A stretch of DNA of 64,000 nt from SG-bin7 sp964498095 (GCA_964498095.1 CAZCFY010000001.1:248001-312000), one strand, 5' to 3'; shown: positions 26,877 through 36,608, counted from the first letter of the stretch. Program-made: numbers and translations. The notes: generated by a model from the letters alone, not told the origin.

Positions 26877-26899
26877 CGGCCTTCCTCAATAATATTGAT

Positions 26900-27478
26900 G
26901 TGATAAGAAAATACAGCAGCTTGCTGCCATTGTTGTTTTTGGTAATAGCGGGCGTCACAATTTTAGGTTTTATTTTGCTTAATAAGATCAACGCCCCCGT
27001 GGCGCCGGCGCCCGCTAGCCCTGTTAACCCCATCAGAGACTCCTTATTAACAAAATTTTGGATCGATGCGAAAATAAACTTTCCACTACCAAGGGAAATG
27101 GATTACGAGAGACATACAAATGGAAGCGTTGTTTTTCTTCACGGGCAGTCAGCCGCCGAGAAGAGTGAGAAGACGGAGATATTTCTCTTTTATTTTCCGG
27201 CACCTGTAAACAGCCAAAGTGCGGTTTACTTAAAAAAATATGCTCCCGCCAATATTAAATGGCGAGAACAATTAGCGGTTGAAGTGTCGCCAAAATCCAA
27301 CTTAAGCGCGCGCCTCCTCTTAAACGAAAATAATATTGATCCCGCCTTTATTGCCGCACACTTAAAGCGGCTCGATAGCACCGGCGATTACTTAGTACTA
27401 TTCAAAACACCAAAATCAGCTTTTGAGAAAACCAAAGGGCTACTCATCGCTCTAATGAAGGAAGCGGTTGCGCAATGA
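26900..27478 (+). CDS. Hypothetical membrane-anchored protein
   Basis: 192 residues from a GTG at 26900; no strong ribosome site. One N-terminal membrane segment (about 8-28) precedes an Ala/Pro-rich linker and an exported alpha/beta domain. No family recognised. It overlaps the acyltransferase gene by 4 nt (ATGA) and lies 23 bp after the uracil-DNA glycosylase gene, so these three are probably one unit. Location outside the cytoplasm is inferred from the anchor. Confidence 0.65.
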   Translation: MIRKYSSLLPLLFLVIAGVTILGFILLNKINAPVAPAPASPVNPIRDSLLTKFWIDAKINFPLPREMDYERHTNGSVVFLHGQSAAEKSEKTEIFLFYFPAPVNSQSAVYLKKYAPANIKWREQLAVEVSPKSNLSARLLLNENNIDPAFIAAHLKRLDSTGDYLVLFKTPKSAFEKTKGLLIALMKEAVAQ

Positions 27479-28521
27479 AACATCGCTTAGCGGGCCTTGA
27501 TTTAATTCGTCTAATTCTAATTATTCCCACCATTATCCTGCACGTCTGGAATATGTTAATTGGCGACCCCCATCCCACGGCCGGATTAACGTCAAATTAT
27601 GTGTTTTATGAAAAGTATCTGGGGAATACATTAGGGTTTGCAGGTGTCTTTATTTTTGCGCTTTCTTTTTATTTAGAGGGGATAAGAAAGTCCGCACCCT
27701 TTACGCTGGATATAAGGTCATTAACCAAAATTTTCTTTTTAGTGGCTGCCATGATATCCAGTCAAACAAGCTTGTCCGAAGAAAATGCTACGGAATTTTA
27801 TTTCATTTGGGACATCTTTAGTTTTGTGTTGCTTTCCTATTTACTTATTTTCCCTTTATCAAAAATTGAAAACCCTAGGACACTGTGGAAGTTTGGCGCC
27901 ATCGGAATCGTCCTATTTTTGGTTCCATTTCATTTTTATCAGGGTATATTAGAGGGGATACTCCCGTCGTCTCTGCAATCCACTTTTATCGCTACTCGTT
28001 CTGAGTTTGGACCCAATGGCTGGTTTTTACTGCCCTGGATCGGTCTACCGTTATTCTTTTACGTGCTGGGAAGAAGTTATAACAATCCTAATATTCGGAG
28101 ACTTCCCGTCCTTCTGTTATTCGTTGGGGTACCGTTATTGTTTTATCCGGGCAACCCCATCGTATTGGGCAAAGAGTTCTATGGCTATGTGTTTTGGCAG
28201 CCGTCACTCTTTGTATTCTCCCGAATTTTGGTTTTTGCCAGTCTCTTGCTGCTGGCCTCACAAATTACTGAGAATAAGGCGTTGAAGCTCTTATCTTATC
28301 TTCAGTGGAACCGGAATTTTTGGATTTGCTATATTTTGCATATAGGAGTTATCGACATCATGTCGGAAAATAAATTTTATTCTGATCCTAACAACCTAAA
28401 CTGGGCTTGGCTCTATGTATTTCTACTTGTCGAAGCTATCACTCAGTTATTTATGTTGGCTCTGAAAATATATGCTAAGTTATTCAAATTTCTCCGCCGT
28501 GTCCTTATTGCCCCAAGGTAG
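27475..28521 (+). CDS. Acyltransferase-3 family membrane protein
   Basis: 348 residues with about ten membrane segments. The N-terminus GLDLIRLILIIPTIILHVW has the RLI...H pattern of the acyltransferase-3 (OafA/OpgC-like) family, with the conserved His near residue 23. Such enzymes acylate sugars or lipids of the envelope. The stop overlaps the 3' end of the convergent PilX-like gene by 17 bp. Substrate cannot be told from sequence. Confidence 0.75.
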   Translation: MKHRLAGLDLIRLILIIPTIILHVWNMLIGDPHPTAGLTSNYVFYEKYLGNTLGFAGVFIFALSFYLEGIRKSAPFTLDIRSLTKIFFLVAAMISSQTSLSEENATEFYFIWDIFSFVLLSYLLIFPLSKIENPRTLWKFGAIGIVLFLVPFHFYQGILEGILPSSLQSTFIATRSEFGPNGWFLLPWIGLPLFFYVLGRSYNNPNIRRLPVLLLFVGVPLLFYPGNPIVLGKEFYGYVFWQPSLFVFSRILVFASLLLLASQITENKALKLLSYLQWNRNFWICYILHIGVIDIMSENKFYSDPNNLNWAWLYVFLLVEAITQLFMLALKIYAKLFKFLRRVLIAPR

Positions 28522-29302
28522 TTTGGGGCGGCCGATTGACCACTATAGTTTGAATCGCAAAACGCTCGTTACCATTACCCTCGTCACACGTGGACCGGAT
28601 TATTCGAAGGCATAACCTAAAGCGAAAACAATCGACGTTTGGATTGCTTCCGTCACATCTTAAGCTAACATAATCACGCACAAAATTAACTTCGTTAGCC
28701 TGAAACTCCAAATCAAAGGACAGCGCCGTTAAAGCCGCCGTCCCTGGATCACTCAAATTAGTTTGGGCGACTGCGGCCGGCAAACTAACGGCTTGTTGAA
28801 TATAGTAGAGAAAGAATGCGCTATATTCCTTCCAAGTTAAATCGAGGTCCTTATTTTGCGCTAAGAAATCCGTTGGCAGACGCACGCAAATGGGCGGGGT
28901 CATATCGCTAAAATTAGAATTGATAGGTCTCTTAAAACATATTTCATTACCCTGATAAAATAAAAACACATCGGTTGTACGGCCTGTTGATTTTACCGGA
29001 TGAAACTCGACGGGATCAGTGGGGTCTTGGGGCCTTTTATAGGTTGCTAATGGTATCAGCGGAAATGGTGCGACGTCGGGCTGCACGCCATGAGGTTTTA
29101 CACTCGCATTAACGTAAGCTTTATAAATTTCCTCCGCTATGGCTTCGACTCCGAACTGCGCCTCAGAAACTACTTTTGCTTTGATTAATGAAACCGAAAA
29201 AAGCCGCACCTGATTTTGAATGCTGGTAAAAAGAATGAGCGCCAGCAACGACATAACCACTGCCAGCGAAATTACTACGTAGCCTTTTGCCGCCGCCTTC
29301 AT
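28505..29302 (-). CDS. PilX-like minor pilin assembly protein
   Basis: 265 residues. Residues 1-30 are a class III-like signal: AAAKG then YVVISLAVVMSLLALILF, as in PilX/GspK-type proteins. The mature position-5 residue is not Glu, the same trait as seen for GspK-like tip subunits. The rest is an ectodomain with several Cys pairs. It starts in a 4-nt overlap (ATGA) with the PilW-like gene. It probably sits in a tip complex with the other minor pilins of this locus. Confidence 0.7.
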   Translation of the reverse strand: MKAAAKGYVVISLAVVMSLLALILFTSIQNQVRLFSVSLIKAKVVSEAQFGVEAIAEEIYKAYVNASVKPHGVQPDVAPFPLIPLATYKRPQDPTDPVEFHPVKSTGRTTDVFLFYQGNEICFKRPINSNFSDMTPPICVRLPTDFLAQNKDLDLTWKEYSAFFLYYIQQAVSLPAAVAQTNLSDPGTAALTALSFDLEFQANEVNFVRDYVSLRCDGSNPNVDCFRFRLCLRIIRSTCDEGNGNERFAIQTIVVNRPPQTTLGQ

Positions 29303-30228
29303 CGCTTTAGTGCCTCACTAGGATAGTTTGTACGAAAAAAATAAATACCATCATAAAAACGCCGAGGAATTCCATCGAACCATCCAAGACCTTGGGCCGT
29401 AAATCGTTTTTGATCAAATGAGGGTCCAAGGACATTATTACGCACGGTAATTTCTATTGTGCGCACAATATCTATATAGGGAGCTTCGATGGCAGCACAT
29501 TCGGGAATCGTCTGCATGGGCGGGCACCACTTCATTTTTGCGGCATCGAACGTTTTAAAAAAACGTTTAGTAAAACTTAAGGAAAACGATTTTATCTTGC
29601 GCCGTCCGTTGGGTTGATAGACCTCAAACAAAATATTTTTAATTTTAAAGTCGACGATGTTAGTGAACCGATAAAATGGGTTGGCGCCATTAATTGTAAC
29701 ATCTCCGGAGCTGCCAACTTTAACTGCCACCAAGCCATATTTTTGCAATGACGGCCGCTGCACGAAAATCCCAACCGGCCTAAACCTCTCCGTTACATTT
29801 TGTGCGGGCATATTGCTCGGTTGACTCTCCATATAGAATAACGCCACCGGATTTGCCTGTCCGGCATTTGCGAGTGTCCAACTCGCATCGAGATCATACG
29901 AAATTATTCTCCCGTTTCCATTTGCATTGGAGACCGGGGTTGCCGAAAAGTCCGCAAAGCTATTTATTAGACTCAACTCGATCGCCTGAGTAAGGTAGTG
30001 TCTCAAAGCGATACTCATTTCTTCGGCTTCAGTTTCTTGCTTTACCTTTTCTGATAAATTCATAAATTGTGTCTGAATTTGAAACACCATGTTTATAATT
30101 ACCATGAGAACGACGGAAACGATTGTCAAACCGGTTATAAATTCAATCAAAGAGTAGCCTTGAAAATCATATCCCAAAACGATATTCTTAAAGGAAGGGT
30201 CGCGATTTCGGGGGAATGAAAGTGTCAT
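29299..30228 (-). CDS. PilW-like minor pilin
   Basis: 309 residues. A longer basic leader (1-24) ends FQG, followed by YSLIEFITGLTIVSVVLMVI, with Glu at mature position 5, a proper class III pilin signal. The ectodomain matches the size of PilW/PilJ-type minor pilins. It overlaps the PilX-like gene by 4 nt and is divergent from the giant pilin gene with 27 bp between starts, so a shared promoter region is likely. Confidence 0.75.
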   Translation of the reverse strand: MTLSFPRNRDPSFKNIVLGYDFQGYSLIEFITGLTIVSVVLMVIINMVFQIQTQFMNLSEKVKQETEAEEMSIALRHYLTQAIELSLINSFADFSATPVSNANGNGRIISYDLDASWTLANAGQANPVALFYMESQPSNMPAQNVTERFRPVGIFVQRPSLQKYGLVAVKVGSSGDVTINGANPFYRFTNIVDFKIKNILFEVYQPNGRRKIKSFSLSFTKRFFKTFDAAKMKWCPPMQTIPECAAIEAPYIDIVRTIEITVRNNVLGPSFDQKRFTAQGLGWFDGIPRRFYDGIYFFRTNYPSEALKR

Positions 30229-30255
30229 TTATAAATCCTACATTGGGCTGTCGGC

Positions 30256-33237
30256 ATGAGCAAGAGTAAACTCAATTCAAAGGGTCTATCAGCTATCGAG
30301 GCGTTGATGGCCCTCTCGGTTGCAACCGTATCTTTTTTGGCCATTCTTCCAATTTTCATAAGCACCACGAGAACCGTAAATTTATCATCTGAATCAAACT
30401 TCTGCCGCTCCTATTTGGTAGATATTTTAGCCAAGATCGACAGACAAAAAATAGACCCATTAAATAGCCGCGGAATTATCGTTCCCATCAATAATTTTGG
30501 AAATACGGGTGACGTTTTTGAGGTGACCAACCTCAGCGCCGTAAAAGACCGCTTTCGCTATTATGGATATTTTGCCTCGGGCTCCGAACGACTTTATACT
30601 CAGAGACCAGGATTTACATTCGATGGTCTCAACGTCGCAAACAATGGCATTACCTTATACACCCCACTTTTGTTAGATGGACCGGTCGCGTACTTAAACG
30701 ATCTTTACCATTTGAGTGAATTCAAAGAGACCTACAAAACTGTACCGCAATCTCTCAGCCCGTCCGGCATTTCCAGCAAATTTAATTCCGTATTTGAAAT
30801 TAAGTTGGAACCCTACTTATTAGCGACAGGTGCCGCAAATACCCCCTCACAACCACGCTTCTGGATTCGGCCCCGCAATGGTAATCCCGCTGCCGATGTC
30901 CACGGAACTCAGCGGTCGCTGGAACCCTATACTTATAATCGGAACTCCTTTTCGTTTATACTTGGAGAGTTTCCCGCGAACATGATCGATACCCACGGGA
31001 TTCGTGTAACGGTTCGGGGCCGGCTGACGAATAATCTCACCAATGTTCAAGAAACATGTGAACACCGGCAAGATTATTCTTACAAGACCGATTATCAAAA
31101 TTCGTTGGATTTTACCAGTGACGTAAAAGGAGTGCGGCCCAGCATTAACAAAGCGCAAAATACTGCGCCCTTTGCCGTTGCCGTCGGAAAGACAGCTCCC
31201 AACGCTGTCACCGACGAAACCCCATTTTTGAGTAATAAAAATTCCTACACAAATACCATGCCCGAGAGTTTAAAAACTGTTTTTACCAACGTACAATGGC
31301 AAAACAATCAGCCACTGTGGTCGGGCGACCGGCAAAGACCACTTTGCTCGCAAAATCAAACGGCGTCTTCATTAAATGGATTTTATATTAGTTTTCGCGT
31401 TTTGGATATTTTGGATAAGGAACCTGGCGCCATTCCCCTTTGCATGGACACGTCTTCCCAATGGCTGTCAGGAGAAAGCGGCGGTTGGTGCACGAGGAAT
31501 CATTGGGGGAATAATGCCGCCACCGAAATTTTATATGATTGGCGGCCACGGCAAACCGGTTGGGTACCTTGTGAAAAATTAAAAATGTGTGGGGATAATC
31601 CGGATCGTGTGGAAACGCTCACCGGCACCATGACGGTAAATGGCGTCAGTCATAAGTATTATGAGTACCGTTACTTTTACGAAGGAGTAATTGCCAGCAG
31701 AAACACCGGCCCCCACCGCCGGCTTTGGGGCTGTGAAATGAAATTTGCAGCGGCGGCCATAGATGTTGCCGGGAACTTGATCTACCCGCCCAAAGAAGCT
31801 GCCATGAATACGGCGTTCTACTTAAACCCCGACAATGGGTATGACTCTCGCATTCCGAAAATCCGTGAAATGAATCCTAAAGTTTATTTCAAACCTCCTC
31901 CCTGTTATACCTGTGATTGCAAACGCTGTCCCAAGAAAGGTAAAGGCGGATTTTTAGGAAGTTTTTTTAAGTGGATAGTCATTGCGATTGTCTCGGCAAC
32001 TATGCTAGGTGCTTTCGGCGACCCGACAGTTTTTTTAGGAGGAAGCACACTCTTAGGCTTATGTCTCACGGGAGGTTTGGGCTGCGAAAAAGACGTTTCC
32101 GTCGCGGTACCGAGTAACCTGACGGGACAATCCGCTTTCACGTCTTGCGACGGAGGAGGTGGAAACTGCCGCTGCGGATCGACCTGCCAGCGGCGCAATC
32201 CTCCCGCGCCGAAATGGGTGGATATAATTAGCGAAGACCTCAATGTTTCAGCGGCGGAACAATATGATAAGTTTATCGAAGAAAATTCTTGTGATCCAAT
32301 GACACGTACAATTACGAAGGATGGCGTAACCTTTACGGCGCGTCTCGCCTATCGTAACAATGACACCTCCAATAGCACCACGAAGTCTTATTTATCTACC
32401 AAAGTTGCCCACTCTGATGAGATCTACTGGCAACAGCTAGTTAGTAGCGGTGGAAAATTATATTACTGCACGGCCAAATTTCAGTGTCTTGCAAAAAATT
32501 GGTACGTGGCAGTTGAGGACTCTTTTTCAAATGGAGTTTCCGATAACGGCAACAGTCCACCTATAGAACCGATTACCTCGCTTGGACAGAGACCAAACCA
32601 AGAAATGGTTGGCTGTTTTGAAATTAAAACCGGAGTTAGCGTAAATTGGGCGTCTACCAATTTTCCTTCCGTCACTCAGCCCCTGCGCGGTAACAGAGCC
32701 TGTCTGGAAATCAATTTTAATCGACCGCCGTTTAATATTTTGCGCGCCGACGGAGGCCTCAATAACTTACTGTCTTATAGCGACTACGGCGGCAACCAAA
32801 TCGGCAGTGAGTGCAGCACGGACTCCACCAAGTCCTTACCTAACTACCCAACGCTCAATGCCAACCCCACCCAGCGTATTGTGGGACGCGCGGTTGATGA
32901 GTGCGGCGGTCCCGAAACATTTTCTGATGCCTTTGGCAACGACGTAACCTTTACCTTAGTCACCGGCCTAACGCGAACCGTACCCGTATTTGATGCCAAT
33001 GGAGATCCCGTATGGGCTCAAGATGAATATGGAAATCTTCAATTTGATCAAGATGGAAATAGAATTCAAGCGACATCAACTTGCTGGAAACGTTGTTCCG
33101 TTTCGGAAAACCTGCCGCGCGGGCCATTAACTTCACCCGCGTCAGAGATGATGTATTACGAGAATTACGATAGTAATTCTGATTTCAATCTGCCCTTTTG
33201 TACGCAAGGACTCGACAAAAGCAACTTTGATAATTAA
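30256..33237 (+). CDS. Giant prepilin-like protein, 993 residues
   Basis: Signal: SKG then LSAIEALMALSVATVSFLAIL (starts near residue 10), with Glu at mature position 5. The ectodomain is about 960 residues, far more than ordinary pilins (about 150). It contains a dense Cys cluster near residues 545-560 (CYTCDCKRCPKK), then a Gly-rich hydrophobic stretch (about 566-612) that could be a second membrane or buried segment. Later parts are Cys-rich and beta-like. It may be a tip adhesin anchored by a pilin helix. Divergent PilW/PilX genes and a HAMP protein 11 bp downstream support a pilus role. No family for the ectodomain recognised. Confidence 0.75.
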   Translation: MSKSKLNSKGLSAIEALMALSVATVSFLAILPIFISTTRTVNLSSESNFCRSYLVDILAKIDRQKIDPLNSRGIIVPINNFGNTGDVFEVTNLSAVKDRFRYYGYFASGSERLYTQRPGFTFDGLNVANNGITLYTPLLLDGPVAYLNDLYHLSEFKETYKTVPQSLSPSGISSKFNSVFEIKLEPYLLATGAANTPSQPRFWIRPRNGNPAADVHGTQRSLEPYTYNRNSFSFILGEFPANMIDTHGIRVTVRGRLTNNLTNVQETCEHRQDYSYKTDYQNSLDFTSDVKGVRPSINKAQNTAPFAVAVGKTAPNAVTDETPFLSNKNSYTNTMPESLKTVFTNVQWQNNQPLWSGDRQRPLCSQNQTASSLNGFYISFRVLDILDKEPGAIPLCMDTSSQWLSGESGGWCTRNHWGNNAATEILYDWRPRQTGWVPCEKLKMCGDNPDRVETLTGTMTVNGVSHKYYEYRYFYEGVIASRNTGPHRRLWGCEMKFAAAAIDVAGNLIYPPKEAAMNTAFYLNPDNGYDSRIPKIREMNPKVYFKPPPCYTCDCKRCPKKGKGGFLGSFFKWIVIAIVSATMLGAFGDPTVFLGGSTLLGLCLTGGLGCEKDVSVAVPSNLTGQSAFTSCDGGGGNCRCGSTCQRRNPPAPKWVDIISEDLNVSAAEQYDKFIEENSCDPMTRTITKDGVTFTARLAYRNNDTSNSTTKSYLSTKVAHSDEIYWQQLVSSGGKLYYCTAKFQCLAKNWYVAVEDSFSNGVSDNGNSPPIEPITSLGQRPNQEMVGCFEIKTGVSVNWASTNFPSVTQPLRGNRACLEINFNRPPFNILRADGGLNNLLSYSDYGGNQIGSECSTDSTKSLPNYPTLNANPTQRIVGRAVDECGGPETFSDAFGNDVTFTLVTGLTRTVPVFDANGDPVWAQDEYGNLQFDQDGNRIQATSTCWKRCSVSENLPRGPLTSPASEMMYYENYDSNSDFNLPFCTQGLDKSNFDN

Positions 33238-33248
33238 ACTAAAGAAAA

Positions 33249-33677
33249 ATGAGCAAAGAGAACCGAAAGAAAAACCTTGTTGACCCTAAACTCCAATACT
33301 CGATCATGCGCACGATGATCATCGGCGGAGTCCTCGTCTGTTGCGTATTTTTGGGTGGGTTTTATTTTTTTATAAAGAGTTTTTATAATCTCTTAGCCAG
33401 TCTGGATACTTTAACTCCTGAAGATAAAAAGGAATTATTCACCTATTGGAACCAACTACTCTTTATACTCGTGGCGGCGGTCGTTTTTGTGCTGGCCTCC
33501 CTATGGATGTGGTCCTACTATTTTACAAATAAAATTGTGGGCCCTATTTTTAACATTTCCCGAAAGGTAGATGCATTTCTTGCCGGCGAGAATCCCACTC
33601 CTATTGCTGTTAGAAATACGGATTACTTTCAGGAACTCGCCGAAAAGATAAATAAAATAATCTGTAAATCCAAATAG
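33249..33677 (+). CDS. HAMP-domain membrane protein without output domain
   Basis: 142 residues: TM1 (about 20-46), short periplasmic loop (about 47-65), TM2 (about 70-92), then a HAMP-like segment (about 93-140) with TNKIVGPIFNISRKVDAFL. It ends directly after HAMP, with no kinase, cyclase or receptor domain. It follows the giant pilin by 11 bp and is likely co-transcribed. It may relay a signal to a partner protein; this is inference. Confidence 0.7.
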   Translation: MSKENRKKNLVDPKLQYSIMRTMIIGGVLVCCVFLGGFYFFIKSFYNLLASLDTLTPEDKKELFTYWNQLLFILVAAVVFVLASLWMWSYYFTNKIVGPIFNISRKVDAFLAGENPTPIAVRNTDYFQELAEKINKIICKSK

Positions 33678-33762
33678 TTAGCATTGTAGAAAATTCAGGA
33701 ATCCCTGACCAAGCGTTTCTTAATATTAAATTCGTGGTATGTAGGTAAGGACGGGGGCTTGG

Positions 33763-34620
33763 ATGAAATCATTCATTTTATTGGCACTACTACAGAATCT
33801 TCCCTTAAATTCGATGGATTTAAAGATATTCCCCGAGCTATCGAATCGCTATTGCAAAATAAGTGCAGGTGGCACTCCCCTCATAAAGATTCTTACCGAC
33901 AAACCATCGCGAGCTATTGAATTAAAAATAATGCCGGGGCAAACCGTTAAGCCATTGGATCCCGAAAAACCCTCGATCTTTCAAAATAATTTTATCTATA
34001 TTGTTGAGTTATCGGATTTAACCGACGAATCAATTCCCGGCAAAGTTGCTTTTGAAACCGCCTATGTTGGCGCCGGGATGTTCGCGCCTCATAACGCGGT
34101 CATCTTTGACAATCAAAACCCATTCGGAATTTCGCGGCGGAAATTTTTAGATAAGCTACCTCAAGAGAAACACCATTTAGCCAACCTTGGTTTGAATAAT
34201 TTTTTGCGCTTATTTCCATTGTTTGCCGCCGCCATTGATTCTTGCCGGCCTATACGTGTCGTCACCTATGCGACTACCGAAGAAACTGATCGTATCGAAT
34301 CCGGGAGAAAACGCTACTTTCAAATGGCTAAAGAGTTCAACCAAAAAAAGCAAGCGCCGGTATTTTTAGAGCGTCTCGGAAATGACGGGGGTTTTTACGA
34401 TCCCGATTCCACTATTGAAAAATATGGAGTTAAAATTAACTTTGAATATTTAAATCCGCTCATACCTATTCGCGAAAAAAACCTAAATAAAGATCAATGC
34501 GCACAAATAATCTCATTGGCTATGCAGTCCCCTCAAGCGCCAAGAGAAAAAATGCGTTTAGCGGAATTTCTATATAAAGAGACTCTCGGCCGCTGTCCCC
34601 TAGAATCATTAAGTTTTTGA
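33763..34620 (+). CDS. Hypothetical protein
   Basis: 285 residues from ATG with a GGGGG ribosome site. A short hydrophobic N-terminus (1-14) could be a weak signal peptide, but the following sequence gives no clear cleavage site. The body is alpha/beta, with conserved-looking segments around FETAYVGAGMFAPHN and NDGGFYDPDS. I do not recognise a family. The stop codon lies in a 12-bp tandem repeat that runs into the intergenic region. Confidence 0.6.
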   Translation: MKSFILLALLQNLPLNSMDLKIFPELSNRYCKISAGGTPLIKILTDKPSRAIELKIMPGQTVKPLDPEKPSIFQNNFIYIVELSDLTDESIPGKVAFETAYVGAGMFAPHNAVIFDNQNPFGISRRKFLDKLPQEKHHLANLGLNNFLRLFPLFAAAIDSCRPIRVVTYATTEETDRIESGRKRYFQMAKEFNQKKQAPVFLERLGNDGGFYDPDSTIEKYGVKINFEYLNPLIPIREKNLNKDQCAQIISLAMQSPQAPREKMRLAEFLYKETLGRCPLESLSF

Positions 34621-34645
34621 CGAACTTTTTGACGAACTTTTTGAC
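34614..34645. repeat. 12-bp tandem repeat at a gene end
   Basis: Unit TTTTTGACGAAC occurs at 34614-34625 and 34626-34637, then a partial copy TTTTTGAC to 34645. The first copy contains the stop codon of the gene at 33763-34620. The short palindrome ACTCAATGAGT follows. Could be slippage-prone DNA; function unknown. Confidence 0.7.
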
Positions 34646-34769
34646 ACTCAATGAGTCATTTAGACACCCCTATCTATTTGTAATTACATAGTTTTTAGCC
34701 GACTTTTGCGCTTTAGTTTCACCCCCTATTTGCCGATAAATTCAACTAGACCAAAGCCGGGGAAAGAAT

Positions 34770-35858
34770 ATGAAATACAATTCTTGGACGTTTATGATCA
34801 CCTTGATCTTATTGGCCACAAGCCTCGCTGGCTGCGCTGGCCCCACAACACCGTTTGGAGCCGTACATTCGCTAAAAAAACCAAACAAGAAAAGTTTCGT
34901 CGAAGCCCGCACCAAGCGCGAAAGCGTTGTAAAGCCAACAACACCAAAGATGTACTTCTATCCGCAGAAGCAGGTTCTCCATACCGCATCTGATCTCATC
35001 GTACAAATTCAAGATCCCAAGGGCGTCGACTACGGCTATCAATTTCATATTTACTATAATGGCTACGACGTAACGAACTCTATCTCTCTGCAGCGCAAAG
35101 ATTCCGTGCAAAAAGATAAAAACCAAATTCTAATTACAATTCCAAAGTTAAAAATACAGGCCGATCGCGAAAACGATATTCAATTTGTTTACGCTCGCAA
35201 TCCGCGCGCCACGCCTATAATGTTATCTTTAGAGAAACCGACGTGCAACATTTACGAAAATCACCGGCCGCGGATGGAGTCAAATTTTCGTGTTCCCGCA
35301 TCGTACGTTGAGTCGATCAATCTACTTTCTTCGGAAGCAAAATACAATCCGAGTTTCTTTGCCGGTCTTATTGCCCAAGAATCTTCTTTTGACCCGAAGG
35401 CCGTAAGTTGGGCAAAAGCCATTGGCCTGACTCAAATCACAAATGTTGCGGAAGAAGAAATTATTCGTGACTATCCTCACTGGCCGCGGCATCCAAAAAT
35501 TAGTTTTGTCAATTACGCCTACTTAAAAACTCTGATCTACATGGGAAAAATAAATGAGAAGAATGAATGGCGGTTAGATCCCATGTATTCCATGCGTGGG
35601 GGGATTTCTTACCTGCAATATTTGGATAATTATTGGCGTAAACCGCAAAATCTTGCGCTGGTAAGATCGATATACTCCAACCTGGACCAAGGCCTAACTG
35701 AGGTAATATCAGCCAGCTACAACTCGGGCTCTAGTCGAGTGCGCCGGGCCCTGGAAACAAAGGGTTACAATTGGATTAACGACGATGAGCTAGGTGAAGC
35801 AAAAAAATACATCAATCGCATCTCAAGTTACTGTTATCACTTTGCCGAAAGGGAATAG
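34770..35858 (+). CDS. Lytic transglycosylase (SLT) lipoprotein
   Basis: 362 residues. Lipobox SLAGC (Cys22). Residues about 55-165 form an unrecognised beta-rich domain. The SLT lysozyme-like domain (about 185-355) has catalytic Glu204 in AQESSFDPKAVSWAKAIGLT, then GGISYLQYL and ASYNSGSSRV. It cleaves peptidoglycan glycan strands in the periplasm. It heads an operon with the PilZ gene (2-bp gap) and an RskA-like gene. Start ATG at 34770, with GGGGAAAG-type ribosome site. Confidence 0.9.
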   Translation: MKYNSWTFMITLILLATSLAGCAGPTTPFGAVHSLKKPNKKSFVEARTKRESVVKPTTPKMYFYPQKQVLHTASDLIVQIQDPKGVDYGYQFHIYYNGYDVTNSISLQRKDSVQKDKNQILITIPKLKIQADRENDIQFVYARNPRATPIMLSLEKPTCNIYENHRPRMESNFRVPASYVESINLLSSEAKYNPSFFAGLIAQESSFDPKAVSWAKAIGLTQITNVAEEEIIRDYPHWPRHPKISFVNYAYLKTLIYMGKINEKNEWRLDPMYSMRGGISYLQYLDNYWRKPQNLALVRSIYSNLDQGLTEVISASYNSGSSRVRRALETKGYNWINDDELGEAKKYINRISSYCYHFAERE

Positions 35859-35860
35859 TA

Positions 35861-36607
35861 ATGAAGAAAAAACCGTTTGCCTTTGATTTACTTACGGCTT
35901 TGTTTGTAGGAATCGTGGTGGCCTTTCCTGTGCAGATCATGTTCCTTTACGAACATTATCCCTGGGATGTACTTCCTATCATGGCAAAACTTTCCATTTT
36001 GAATTGGCTGGTGATTGCTTCCTGTTTGTTTGCCGCTTATCTCTCACATCATGCCGATCCAAAATTGCGCTGGTTTTTGCCGATCATGACCCTACTTGTA
36101 GCGTGGAATAATTTAATTGTGGGTTACGTTGGCCTTGATTACAGCAGCAGCATGACTTTTTTGGGAACCCTTGCCTTTTCTTCTTTAAACGGAATTTTTA
36201 TGATTCCAAGTGTACAGGCCGCTCTTGGTCAGCCCAAAAATCGCTGGTGGCAAATACCGGCACGCTTTAGAGTTAAAGTACCTGTCTTCGTTAACCCCAT
36301 GCGTGGTGGCGAAGGCTTTTATACGGATACTTTTGATCTTTCAACGGGTGGAACATTTATCCCCCTAAAACCCAATCAGGCACAGGGTTTTGATACGGGC
36401 GAAATGTTATCGCTAAGTTTTACTCTTGGAACTTTTAGATCTTTACGCTGTAACGCGATGGTAGTGAGAAATCACGACGCTAAGGGAAATTATCCTCAAG
36501 GCATGGGTATCAAATTTATGGATCTCTCCCGCCGTCAGCGCGAGTCACTACAGCATTATTTTAAAACCGTTAATCCCATCCCAGTAAGGCAGGAGCTAAG
36601 TGCGTAA
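35861..36607 (+). CDS. Membrane protein with C-terminal PilZ domain
   Basis: 248 residues. Residues 1-120 hold four membrane segments. A PilZ domain (about 138-240) has RFRVKVPVFV, then DLSTGGTFI (the DxSxxG motif) and a MGIKFMDLS strand. The first arginine motif of c-di-GMP-binding PilZ (RxxxR) is RFRVK here, so ligand binding is uncertain. Two bp after the transglycosylase gene, and overlapping the next gene. It may couple c-di-GMP to envelope activity. Confidence 0.8.
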   Translation: MKKKPFAFDLLTALFVGIVVAFPVQIMFLYEHYPWDVLPIMAKLSILNWLVIASCLFAAYLSHHADPKLRWFLPIMTLLVAWNNLIVGYVGLDYSSSMTFLGTLAFSSLNGIFMIPSVQAALGQPKNRWWQIPARFRVKVPVFVNPMRGGEGFYTDTFDLSTGGTFIPLKPNQAQGFDTGEMLSLSFTLGTFRSLRCNAMVVRNHDAKGNYPQGMGIKFMDLSRRQRESLQHYFKTVNPIPVRQELSA

Positions 36608-36608
36608 C

